Below, in pieces: positions 31,845-40,075 of a DNA stretch of 40,075 nucleotides. This DNA is from Gammaproteobacteria bacterium (GTDB lineage: Bacteria > Pseudomonadota > Gammaproteobacteria > Steroidobacterales > Steroidobacteraceae). Position 1 is the first letter of the stretch, and every line of letters begins with the position of its first letter. Location of the stretch: positions 1 through 40,075 of the forward strand of contig JAFAPI010000197.1 of the NCBI GenBank assembly GCA_019247195.1, written 5' to 3'. Position numbers and translations under genes: made by a program. The notes under the pieces are model-generated. The model saw nothing but the letters and a program-made list of their open reading frames with translations. It was not told where the DNA came from and did no database searches.

Positions 31845-32320
31845 AATTGCTGCCTCAGGGTCTGCTCGATGAGCTCGCGGCGCGCGCCGCGGTGAGTCCG
31901 CGACGCCGCGCGCATCACACGCTGCACGCCGGGGCGGCCGATCTCGTGCAACGCTTCATCGTCTCGACCTGCGCCGACACCTACTTCCGCCCGCACCGCC
32001 ATGCTGCACGCTCCGAGCTCGCGTTGATTCTGCGCGGCCGGTTCGAGATCGTGACCTTCGATGCCGCGGGGACGCTGACGGCGCGTCATGCCGTCGGGGC
32101 GGGCAGTGACAGCCTCGGCTACGAGACCCCCGCGGGCACCTGGCATACCGTGCTCGCGCTGGAGGACGGGGCTGCCTTCCTCGAGGTCAAGGAAGGTCCG
32201 TACGATCCGGCAACGGCCGCGGAGTTCGCGGCCTGGGCTCCCGCCGAGGGGGCCACCGAGGTGCCGCGCTTTGCGGCATGGCTGCGCCGGGCGCGCCCCG
32301 GCGAGCGATTCGACCCCTAG
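31841..32320 (+). CDS. WbuC-family cupin metalloprotein
   Basis: The product is 159 residues. The cupin core is seen as YFRPHRHAARSELALILRGR (His-x-His plus Glu, metal ligands) and GAGSDSLGYETPAGTWHTV with the later His. WbuC-type cupins occur in some O-antigen clusters and elsewhere singly; their reaction is unknown. Coupling to an Fsr-type exporter rather than polysaccharide genes is uncommon in my recollection. The ATG lies within the exporter's last codons. Its stop codon overlaps the stop of the convergent gene in a shared CTAG. Confidence 0.85.
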   Translation: MKLLPQGLLDELAARAAVSPRRRAHHTLHAGAADLVQRFIVSTCADTYFRPHRHAARSELALILRGRFEIVTFDAAGTLTARHAVGAGSDSLGYETPAGTWHTVLALEDGAAFLEVKEGPYDPATAAEFAAWAPAEGATEVPRFAAWLRRARPGERFDP

Positions 32321-33156
32321 GCGCGCCGGCCCGCCGCCTGCTGCTCGAGGGCCGCGCCCAGCTCGCTTCCGCTCAACAGTTTCTCGACATAGCCGAACGT
32401 GCCGGCAGCCGCCTCGCGGCCGGCGCCCAGTAACCCCGTCATCGCCGCACGATACAGCGAGGTCGAGAGGCTGATGCGTCTCACACCCGCGCGCTCGAGG
32501 TCCGGGCCAGCGAAGGACCTGCCGCGCATGCCGACCATGAAGTTAACCGGACGGCGCAACGCGGCGCACACCGTGCGCACCGCCTCCAGATCGGGCAGCC
32601 CAGGCGCGAACAGCACGTCAGCACCCGCGCGCTCGAAGGCCTGCAGCCGGCGCACGGTGTCGGGGAGATCGTCGCGCCCGCAGAGAAAGTTCTCGGCGCG
32701 CGCCGTGAGCACGAACGGCACGCCGCTGCGGCGCGCCGCCTCCACCGCGGCACTGATGCGCTGCACGGCGTGTTCGAACGGGTAGATCGGCTCGGCGGCA
32801 TCGCCGCTCGCATCCTCGATGGAGCCGCCGACGAGCCCGCTCTGCGCCGCGAGCCGGATGGTCTCGGCCGCAGCCTCCGCGGAGTGGCCGAAGCCGTTCT
32901 CCAGATCCGCTGCCACCGGTAACGACGCGAGCGCGACGATCTGCCGCGCGTGGGCGAGCGCTTCCTCGCGCGTAATGGCGCCGTCGAGCTTGCCGAGCGT
33001 CGCCGCGCACGCTGCGCTGGAGGTGGCGAGTGCCTGAAAGCCGAGGCTCGTCATGAGTGCGGCCGAGCCACCGTCCCATACGTTGGGAAGAATGAAGGCG
33101 CGGCCCGTCTCATGCAGCGCCCGGAAGCGGGCGACCTGCTCCTGCTGCGTCGTCAT
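32317..33156 (-). CDS. Isocitrate lyase/PEP mutase family enzyme
   Basis: From ATG 33156, with AGGAGG at 4-5 bases, the product is 279 residues. The frame continues upstream to 33300 but overlaps the divergent gene's region. A TIM-barrel of this superfamily is indicated by FILPNVWDGGSAALMTSLGF, SSAACAATLGKLDG, PVAADLENGFG (Asp and Glu for magnesium), GGSIEDASGD and ADVLFAPGLPD. The catalytic loop of isocitrate and methylisocitrate lyases (KKCGH) is not present; at the corresponding stretch the protein reads ENFLCGRDDL. It is therefore more likely a carboxyphosphonoenolpyruvate mutase or oxaloacetate decarboxylase-like enzyme acting on a small 2-oxo acid. Substrate cannot be assigned. Confidence 0.9.
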   Translation of the reverse strand: MTTQQEQVARFRALHETGRAFILPNVWDGGSAALMTSLGFQALATSSAACAATLGKLDGAITREEALAHARQIVALASLPVAADLENGFGHSAEAAAETIRLAAQSGLVGGSIEDASGDAAEPIYPFEHAVQRISAAVEAARRSGVPFVLTARAENFLCGRDDLPDTVRRLQAFERAGADVLFAPGLPDLEAVRTVCAALRRPVNFMVGMRGRSFAGPDLERAGVRRISLSTSLYRAAMTGLLGAGREAAAGTFGYVEKLLSGSELGAALEQQAAGRRA

Positions 33157-33225
33157 GGCACCTCCTGCTTCCCGGGATGGCCGCGCGACTGTGGCACAAT
33201 CGCCGACCCCGGGGCCAGTACTCCC

Positions 33226-34206
33226 ATGACCCGCCCGCTCCTGACCGCGCTTGCCCTGGTCTGCGTCGCGTCGCTCGCCCGCGCCGACCCCGCCTGTCAT
33301 CGCAGCGCGGCCGCCGCTCCCGCGCTAGCGCGCCTGCGCACCGAGCTCGCACGGGCGCGCTTCATCACCTATCAGCCCACCGGCCTGCAGGTCATCAACG
33401 GTCAGGTGCATCCCGCCACCCTCGACAGCATACGCACCGATCTCGCCGCGCTGCGCCCGCGCTTCGATGCGCTGATCACGTACGACGCCGTGCACGGCGC
33501 CGAGGCCATCGCGCCGGTGGCCAGGGCGCTCGGCTTCCGCGCGCTGATCATCGGGGTCTGGAATCCCTTCGACGCCGGGGAAGTGGAAGCGGCCCTTCGG
33601 GCCGCGCGTCAGTATCCGCGTCTCGTCCTCGGGCTCTCGCTCGGTAACGAGATGCTCTTCAGCCACCGCGCGGGCGCTGCAGCACTCACCGCCCGAGTGT
33701 CCGCCCTGCACGCCGCCGCGCCCGACGTGCTGCTGAGCACGAGTGAGCCCTTTCACCTGCTCGAGCAGCCCGACAGCGCGCCGCTGCGCGGCGAGCTCGA
33801 CTTCCTGCTCGCCATCGTGCACCCGGCCTTTCAGCCCTGGTTTGCCCACAGCGACGCCCGCACCCGCGCGCAGTTCGTGGTCAATGTCAGCGAGGATCTG
33901 GCGCGCGTCTACTGCGGCCCGCTCCTCATCAAGGAGACCGGCGAGCCGACCGCTCCCGCCGAGCACGGCTACAGCCCCGCGAGTCAGGCCGCTTTCTACG
34001 CCGCCCTGCGCACGCTCATGCCTCCCACCGCGACACGCGCATTCGCCTACTTCGCCGCCTTCGATGCACCCTGGCGTGCGCAGGACGCTACCGGCGTTCC
34101 CGGTCCACACCCCGAGGAGGCGTTCTGGGGAGTGTTCGACGCCGGGCGCCGTCCCAAGCCGGTCGTGGACCAGTTGCCGGCGCTGGCGCAAGATGCGGCG
34201 CACTAA
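33226..34206 (+). CDS. Secreted glycoside hydrolase family 17-like protein
   Basis: The product is 326 residues with a signal peptide (LTALALVCVASLARA). The mature part is a TIM-barrel with GH17-like features: FITYQPTGLQ at the first strand, DALITYDAVHGAEAIAPVAR, GLSLGNEM with a probable acid/base Glu near 142, and LLIKETGEP with Glu near 237 or 240 as the candidate nucleophile. GH17 enzymes cleave or transfer beta-1,3-glucans; bacterial members often act on periplasmic or exopolysaccharide glucans. It is followed by the lactate permease gene after 21 bases, so the two may be co-transcribed, although no metabolic link is obvious. Confidence 0.8.
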   Translation: MTRPLLTALALVCVASLARADPACHRSAAAAPALARLRTELARARFITYQPTGLQVINGQVHPATLDSIRTDLAALRPRFDALITYDAVHGAEAIAPVARALGFRALIIGVWNPFDAGEVEAALRAARQYPRLVLGLSLGNEMLFSHRAGAAALTARVSALHAAAPDVLLSTSEPFHLLEQPDSAPLRGELDFLLAIVHPAFQPWFAHSDARTRAQFVVNVSEDLARVYCGPLLIKETGEPTAPAEHGYSPASQAAFYAALRTLMPPTATRAFAYFAAFDAPWRAQDATGVPGPHPEEAFWGVFDAGRRPKPVVDQLPALAQDAAH

Positions 34207-34227
34207 CAAGAACGGGAGCCCCCCGCC

Positions 34228-35838
<1,611 letters not shown>

Positions 35839-35839
35839 C

Positions 35840-38797
35840 TCACTTCAGGGCGAGCTCCACCTGCACCTTCGGACCCGCCCCGGCATCCGGCGCGGTAGCG
35901 ACGATGAACACGCGGGCCGGAGCGATCTCGCCCCCGGCCAACAAGGCCTCCTGGATCGCACGGGCGCGCGCCTTGCCGAGCGTGGTCAGCTCCGCATCGC
36001 CCGCCGGGGCATGCGCCAGCAGCGCGGTGGTCAGAGCCTCATTCGCCAGCTCGTAGGGCGGCGTCTCCTTGCGCCCCGCCGACTCCACCGCCTGGACCGC
36101 CGCGGGCAGCGGTGCATCCTTGCCGAGCGACTCGCGGTATTGCGCCAGCAGGAGCCGGTAGCGCTGCGCGGGCTCGGTCGGCACGGTGGCTGCCGCCGAG
36201 CCCTTGTGGGCAGCGCGCACCCGCTCGCGCAGCTGCCGCTCGAGCAGCGCCGCGGCGAGCGGCGGCCCATCGAGCGGCGGTGCCGCGACGATCGGCACGT
36301 CGAGTTTCAATTGCGGGCGCTCCCGCAGCGCGCGGGCCACTGCGCTGAGCTGCTGCTGCGCGGCGGCATCGAGTGCGGCGCTGCCCGGCGCGAACTCCAC
36401 CACGTTCATGTGCTCGCTGCCGCCAAACAGATGCCCGAGCAGCGCAAAGGGAGCGGTGGCCGCCTTGACCAGCAGATTCACCAGCGCCTTCCAGATGAGC
36501 GGCCCGAGGCGAAAGTGCGGGTCATCGAGCGTGCCCGCCATGGGCAGCTCGACGTCGATGACCCCCTGCCGGTCCTTCAGCAGCGCCACGGCAAGCTTCA
36601 GCGGCACGTGGATGGCATCGGGACTCTCCACGCGGTCGCCCAGCTCGAGCTGGTCGACCACGAAGTGCTGCTTCGCCTGAAGCTGGCGCTGCTCGATGCG
36701 ATAGGACACGTCGACCGACAGCTTGCCCTTGTCGATGCGGTAGCCGACGAAGTGGCCGGCGTAGGGGTTGACGATCGTCAGGTCGATGTCCTTGAAGCTC
36801 ATGGTGATGTCGGAGTAGAGCGCGGCGGACAGCACGTTCAGCTCACCGCCGATGTGTGCCGGTGAGTAGCGCTCCACCTTGCCGTCGAGCTCGACGCGGG
36901 CACGCGAACGGGGATCGGAGGACAGTCCGCTCACCGTCCCGTGCAGCGACTGGATACCGATCGCGAAACTCGGCTTGATCCAGAGGTCGGTGTAGTCGAG
37001 GGTCGCATCGGCCAGGCGCACCGTGCCGATCGCGACCGGAAACGGCGTCACCGGCGCGGCGTTCGCGGCCGGCGGACGCGCGTGCGCCGCCGGGGCACTC
37101 CGCGCCGCCGGCGGGACGGCCTGCGCCGTGGCCGGGGACGCGGTCCGGCCGGCCGGAGTGAGCACTTCGGTCAGGTTCAGGGTCTGGTCGGGGCGGATGA
37201 TCATGCGGGCGTAAGGCTGGCGGAGCAGCACGCTCTTCACCCGCAGCGATTGCGGCCGTGAGCGGTACTCGATGCCCGTCAGCGCGAGCTCCCCCCAGCT
37301 CACGAAATCGCGCCGCTGCGAGTTGTCGACAGTGTGCAGCTTCGCGATGCGCGCCTGACCGCGCGCGCTCAGCGCTCCGTCGGCGCCCCGCTCGAGGTCG
37401 AACTCGGCACCGAGCGCACCGCTGCGCAGCGTCATCGACGTGTAGCGCGCGAGGTAGGGCTGCAGACGCGTCAGCGCGAGCTCGCTCGCGTGCACGTGTG
37501 CGGTGCCGCTCGCCGTGGACGGGACGAGCTGCCCCTGCACGCTCACGAGACCGCCACCGGCCAGCGGCGCCGCGCAGTCAAAGCGCAGCGTGGCGCCCGC
37601 GCGGGTGCTGAAGCCTCCGACCGTGAGATGGAGCGGCGTGATCTGCACCTCCACGGCCGGAGTCACGGTACGGTCCGCCGCCGCGAAAGTGAGCCCGTCC
37701 AGGTCGATGTCCGGCGCAGCGATGGTCCAGGGCTGGGGTGCTGGCGCGGCATGGACCACGGCCACGGGGGCGGGGCCCACCTCGCGCGCTGCGGGCGCGA
37801 GGCGCAGCAGGTTGACACCCTGCCCATCGAGCCACGCGCTCACCCGCCCGCCCGCCAGACGGACCCGGGCGAGCTCGACGTGCCGATGCACGAGGTCGAC
37901 CTGTGCCTCGCTGAGCTCGAGGTGCTGCAGCTGCACGTAGTCGTCCGGCTCGCCCTTGGGGCGCAGGGTGAAGCCATCGAGCGTCGTCTGGTGCACCAGC
38001 AGCTGCACGGCGAGCGGCCCGCGCCCGCTGTCCAGGCTGTAGTCGCCGCGCAGTGCCAGCACGCCCGCGCCGATCTCGAACGGGACGCTGGCGCGCAGGT
38101 ATTCCCACAGCGTGCGGGCCTTCAGGTCGCGTATCTCGAAAGCGCCGCGCGAGGTGAAGGGGTCGAGGGTAAACGTGCCCTGCCAGTCGAGCCGCTCCCT
38201 CTGTGGGGAGGCCGCGCTCAGCCGATAGGCGTTGCCGTTGCCGGCCACCGTGCTGAAGTCGCGCAGCTCAAAGCTCACCGGGGTGAAATCCGCCCGGAAC
38301 GCCGTGGCACGGGTGCGATCCTCGAAGCTGCTGCGGCCGTCCCGCACGGTCAGCCGCGCGATGTAGAGCCGCAGCGGACGGCTCGGGGCCGCGGCCGTTG
38401 CGGGGGCCGGCGCACCCTGGGCGAGATCGCCCAGATTGAGCGCACCGTCCGCGCGGATGACGGCGCGCACGTAGGGGGCCTCGAGCGTGATGGCGCGGAA
38501 GCTCGGCGCCAGGCGCCACAGCGTGGCGAGCTGCAGGTCGACGCTCAGGCGGCGGAAGGCGACGAGCGGTTCGCCATCCCGGTCCGGCAAGCTGAGGTCG
38601 CGGACCTCCGCGCGCAGCGTGAAGGGGTTGCAGCGGACCTCGCCGATGCGCAGGGTGCGTCCGTAGCGGGTGCGCACGTAGTCGATGAGATTCGAGCGGA
38701 CGAAATACGGCGCCGCCCAGAAGCCCGCGATGGCGTACACCGAAACAAGCACCGCCACCACGGCGGCCCCGATCAGCTGCCGGCGGTACCGGCCCAT
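35840..38797 (-). CDS. DUF748 / AsmA-like envelope protein
   Basis: The product is 985 residues. A single N-terminal transmembrane segment (IGAAVVAVLVSVYAIAGFW) anchors it, with the rest in the periplasm. YVRTRYGRTLRIGEVRCNPF and ATLWRLAPSFRAITLEAPYV are typical DUF748 blocks; repeated AsmA-like beta segments fill the middle (VRLADATLDYTDLWIKPSF, YAGHFVGYRIDKGKLSVDVS). Residues about 800-985 (VVEFAPGSAALDAAAQQQLS and a final TLGKARARAIQEAL) look like a degenerate OmpA-type peptidoglycan-binding region. AsmA-like proteins move or organise phospholipids between membranes, a plausible but untested role here. GGCGGG precedes the ATG. Confidence 0.92.
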   Translation of the reverse strand: MGRYRRQLIGAAVVAVLVSVYAIAGFWAAPYFVRSNLIDYVRTRYGRTLRIGEVRCNPFTLRAEVRDLSLPDRDGEPLVAFRRLSVDLQLATLWRLAPSFRAITLEAPYVRAVIRADGALNLGDLAQGAPAPATAAAPSRPLRLYIARLTVRDGRSSFEDRTRATAFRADFTPVSFELRDFSTVAGNGNAYRLSAASPQRERLDWQGTFTLDPFTSRGAFEIRDLKARTLWEYLRASVPFEIGAGVLALRGDYSLDSGRGPLAVQLLVHQTTLDGFTLRPKGEPDDYVQLQHLELSEAQVDLVHRHVELARVRLAGGRVSAWLDGQGVNLLRLAPAAREVGPAPVAVVHAAPAPQPWTIAAPDIDLDGLTFAAADRTVTPAVEVQITPLHLTVGGFSTRAGATLRFDCAAPLAGGGLVSVQGQLVPSTASGTAHVHASELALTRLQPYLARYTSMTLRSGALGAEFDLERGADGALSARGQARIAKLHTVDNSQRRDFVSWGELALTGIEYRSRPQSLRVKSVLLRQPYARMIIRPDQTLNLTEVLTPAGRTASPATAQAVPPAARSAPAAHARPPAANAAPVTPFPVAIGTVRLADATLDYTDLWIKPSFAIGIQSLHGTVSGLSSDPRSRARVELDGKVERYSPAHIGGELNVLSAALYSDITMSFKDIDLTIVNPYAGHFVGYRIDKGKLSVDVSYRIEQRQLQAKQHFVVDQLELGDRVESPDAIHVPLKLAVALLKDRQGVIDVELPMAGTLDDPHFRLGPLIWKALVNLLVKAATAPFALLGHLFGGSEHMNVVEFAPGSAALDAAAQQQLSAVARALRERPQLKLDVPIVAAPPLDGPPLAAALLERQLRERVRAAHKGSAAATVPTEPAQRYRLLLAQYRESLGKDAPLPAAVQAVESAGRKETPPYELANEALTTALLAHAPAGDAELTTLGKARARAIQEALLAGGEIAPARVFIVATAPDAGAGPKVQVELALK

Positions 38798-38851
38798 TCC
38801 CGCCTCCGCCCTTGTTGTTGGAGGCTTATCCTAAAGCAAGCCGGCGGGCCC

Positions 38852-38887
38852 TGCGACCACGGTCGGTGCACGGCGCCCTTGGTCGCA
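38852..38887 (-). terminator. Inverted repeat at end of secreted His-rich gene
   Basis: TGCGACCA (38852-38859) and TGGTCGCA (38880-38887) form an 8-base stem with a 20-base GC-rich loop just beyond the stop codon at 38889. The long loop and lack of T-run make it a weak terminator candidate. Confidence 0.3.
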
Positions 38888-38888
38888 C

Positions 38889-39356
38889 TCAGTCGTCGCG
38901 ATCGTGTCCCTCGTGTCGCTCGTGTCCTTCGCGCCCTTCGTGCCGCTCCTGGCGCTCGCCGTGGTCGTGCCCCCGATAGTCCTCTGCGTGCTCGTGACGG
39001 TGCTCACCATGGGGACGGTAGTCGGCGTCATATTCGGCGGAGCGCACGAAGTAGACCGGGCGATTACAGGCGTTGTATTCGGCGCAGTGACGGTGCCAGT
39101 TGCGAGCGTGACCCGGGGGCACGTGCAGATAGATGGGTTCAGGCGGTGCCGTCAAGGCGACCGGCGCCGGCGCCACGACGACCGGTGTCGCGTACACCAG
39201 CGGCGGCGGCGGACGGTCGCCGATGACGACCTGGCCATAGACACCGGGCACAACCTGGCCGCTGATCGTTGCGCCGACGCTGATTGCCTGTGCGGCGGCG
39301 CTGCTGACGTACAGGAGCGCACAGCCGGCGCCGGCGCCCAAGAGGTGCTTGAACAT
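38889..39356 (-). CDS. Small secreted His/charged-tail protein, copy 1
   Basis: From ATG 39356 (GGAG upstream) the product is 155 residues. A signal peptide (GAGAGCALLYVSSAAAQA) is followed by a short beta segment (SGQVVPGVYGQVVIGDRPPP), a Pro/Val/Ala linker, and a conserved core EPIYLHVPPGHARNWHRHC then AEYNACNRPVYFVRSAEYD with two cysteines that could form a disulfide. The last 45 residues are almost only His, Glu, Asp, Arg and Gly (HEHAEDY, GHDHGERQERHEG), a pattern suited to transition-metal binding or a disordered polyelectrolyte. No enzyme motif is visible. A paralogue lies upstream with the same 36-base promoter-region element. Function unknown. Confidence 0.85.
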   Translation of the reverse strand: MFKHLLGAGAGCALLYVSSAAAQAISVGATISGQVVPGVYGQVVIGDRPPPPLVYATPVVVAPAPVALTAPPEPIYLHVPPGHARNWHRHCAEYNACNRPVYFVRSAEYDADYRPHGEHRHEHAEDYRGHDHGERQERHEGREGHERHEGHDRDD

Positions 39357-39381
39357 CGTGACTCCCTCCACGTGGGCGAGT

Positions 39382-39417
39382 CACTATGCCCAGCGCAAGC
39401 TGAACCGGAGATAAGCT
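39382..39417 (-). promoter_or_regulatory. Conserved 36-bp upstream element, copy 1
   Basis: This segment, 25 bases before the start codon, aligns without gaps to 40005-40040 at 28 of 36 positions. Read on the minus strand it holds GGTTCAG, TTGCGCTG and a -10-like CATAGT. The two genes differ more elsewhere in their leaders, so this is probably a shared promoter with a regulator site rather than simple carry-over. Confidence 0.5.
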
Positions 39418-39481
39418 CCCGAGGCTACGTTTGCGAAATTGTGACGCACCTCAAAGGTGCGGACTCGAGTCGTGAACGCGC

Positions 39482-39513
39482 GCGGGCCGCGGGCGATTAA
39501 GCCCACGGCCCGC
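39482..39513 (-). terminator. Hairpin after secreted His-rich gene copy 2
   Basis: GCGGGCCG-C-GGGC and GCCC-A-CGGCCCGC form a 12-pair stem with a single C/A mismatch and a GATTAA loop, 14 bases after the stop of the gene at 39528. No T-run follows. It would insulate the two paralogues from each other. Confidence 0.55.
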
Positions 39514-39527
39514 ATGCTCATCGCGGA

Positions 39528-39974
39528 TTAACGCTCGTCCTGATGCTCGTGGTCACGATCATGGTCGGCGCGATCCTCGTCATGCTCACGCCGGCCCTCC
39601 TCGTGCTCATGCCGCCCCCGGTCGTGATCGGCCCGATCGGAGTCGTGCTCGGCACGATAGCCGGGCTCGTACTCCGCGGAGCGCACGAAGTACACGCGGC
39701 GGTTGCAGGCGTGATACTCGCTGCAGTGGTGACGCCAGTCGCGCGCGTACGCGGGGGGTACGTGCAGATAGATCGGCTCGGCCTGCACCGCATCCCTCTC
39801 TTCGATGATCACCGGTTGCTCATAGACGAGCGGCGGCGGACGATCGCCGACATTGACCTGCCCATAGACGCCCGGTCGCACGTCGCCGCTGATGACGACG
39901 CCCTGCGCCAGAGCCGACGCGGCAACACCGAGCCCGCCGAGCGCACCCAACAAACACACACAACGTTTAATCAC
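39528..39974 (-). CDS. Small secreted His/charged-tail protein, copy 2
   Basis: From GTG 39974, preceded by AGGAGGAGG, the product is 148 residues; the frame is open to ATG 40007, but that would put the ribosome site inside the gene and 11 extra charged residues before the signal peptide (CVCLLGALGGLGVAASALAQ). The core matches copy 1: GDVRPGVYGQVNVGDRPPP, EPIYLHVPPAYARDWRHHC and SEYHACNRRVYFVRSAEYE, with both cysteines retained. The tail is also rich in His, Asp, Glu and Arg (DRADHDRG, RHEHEEG, DRDHEHQDER) but different in sequence, so composition rather than order is conserved. Function unknown; a periplasmic metal buffer or a surface polyelectrolyte are options. Confidence 0.85.
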   Translation of the reverse strand: MIKRCVCLLGALGGLGVAASALAQGVVISGDVRPGVYGQVNVGDRPPPLVYEQPVIIEERDAVQAEPIYLHVPPAYARDWRHHCSEYHACNRRVYFVRSAEYEPGYRAEHDSDRADHDRGRHEHEEGRREHDEDRADHDRDHEHQDER

Positions 39975-40004
39975 GGCTGCCTCCTCCTGTGCCTCTGCTT
40001 GGGA

Positions 40005-40040
40005 CACTATGCCAAGAGCAACCTGAACGGACTGTAAGCT
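40005..40040 (-). promoter_or_regulatory. Conserved 36-bp upstream element, copy 2
   Basis: Matches 39382-39417 at 28 of 36 positions without gaps, 30 bases before the GTG start at 39974. On the minus strand it has CGTTCAGG, TTGCTCTTGG and CATAGT. Together the two copies define a candidate site for a common regulator. Confidence 0.5.
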
Positions 40041-40075
40041 TGGCGGCGCATCGCACGCGCACGGCGGCTGACTAC

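Noticed and set aside
37334-39226. 630-codon open frame on the plus strand
   Set aside because: It is antisense to the DUF748 gene and part of the secreted His-rich gene. Composition is Arg/Ala/His-rich with no domain or signal.

Overview
The window is about 40 kb of GC-rich DNA (roughly two thirds G+C by eye) and densely coding on both strands. TonB-dependent receptors, a DUF748/AsmA-like protein, TlpA thioredoxins, periplasmic and outer-membrane c-type cytochromes and lipoboxes show a Gram-negative bacterium. The family mix points to a gammaproteobacterium, perhaps near Steroidobacteraceae/Nevskiales; that placement is inference, as there is no rRNA or marker gene. I saw no tRNA, rRNA, CRISPR array, IS element or phage gene.

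Region A (1-16172) is an envelope/redox locus organised around a 341-bp divergent intergenic region (9771-10111). Leftward run a monohaem secreted protein, a dihaem lipoprotein with a LamG domain and a Tat-exported DUF1501-like protein. After a gap with a candidate promoter come a TlpA-like thioredoxin, a coiled-coil secreted protein and two TPR proteins, the last cut by the window edge. Rightward run a lipoprotein resembling the hydrazine synthase alpha subunit (beta-propeller plus CxxCH), an SH3-beta-barrel protein, a beta-barrel lipoprotein, a second TlpA thioredoxin, a DUF4266 lipoprotein and a DUF3570 outer-membrane protein. Overlapping stops and starts and short gaps indicate two polycistronic units. 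Together they look like one exported assembly of haem proteins, thiol-redox partners, TPR scaffolds and outer-membrane barrels. It resembles the accessory parts of Agl/Glt-type trans-envelope machines, and is the best candidate for an undescribed system here.

Region B (16267-21015) is mostly housekeeping/accessory: a SYLF lipid-binding protein, an NTF2-like secreted protein, a MATE exporter, a DUF2252 kinase-fold protein and an AcvB/VirJ-like hydrolase.

Region C (21072-30521) is a tandem duplication of a two-gene cassette: TPR-sulfotransferase followed by TonB-dependent receptor. Both sulfotransferase genes share an extended -10-like element so close to ATG that leaderless mRNA is likely. 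The second receptor changes to lower G+C partway through. A 12-bp sequence occurs three times between the two cassettes.

Region D (30594-38797) carries a fosmidomycin-resistance-type MFS exporter coupled to a WbuC cupin, a PEP mutase/isocitrate lyase family enzyme, a GH17-like glycosidase, an L-lactate permease and a large DUF748 protein. Region E (38852-40040) holds two paralogous small secreted proteins with His/Asp/Glu/Arg-rich tails, each preceded by the same 36-bp element.
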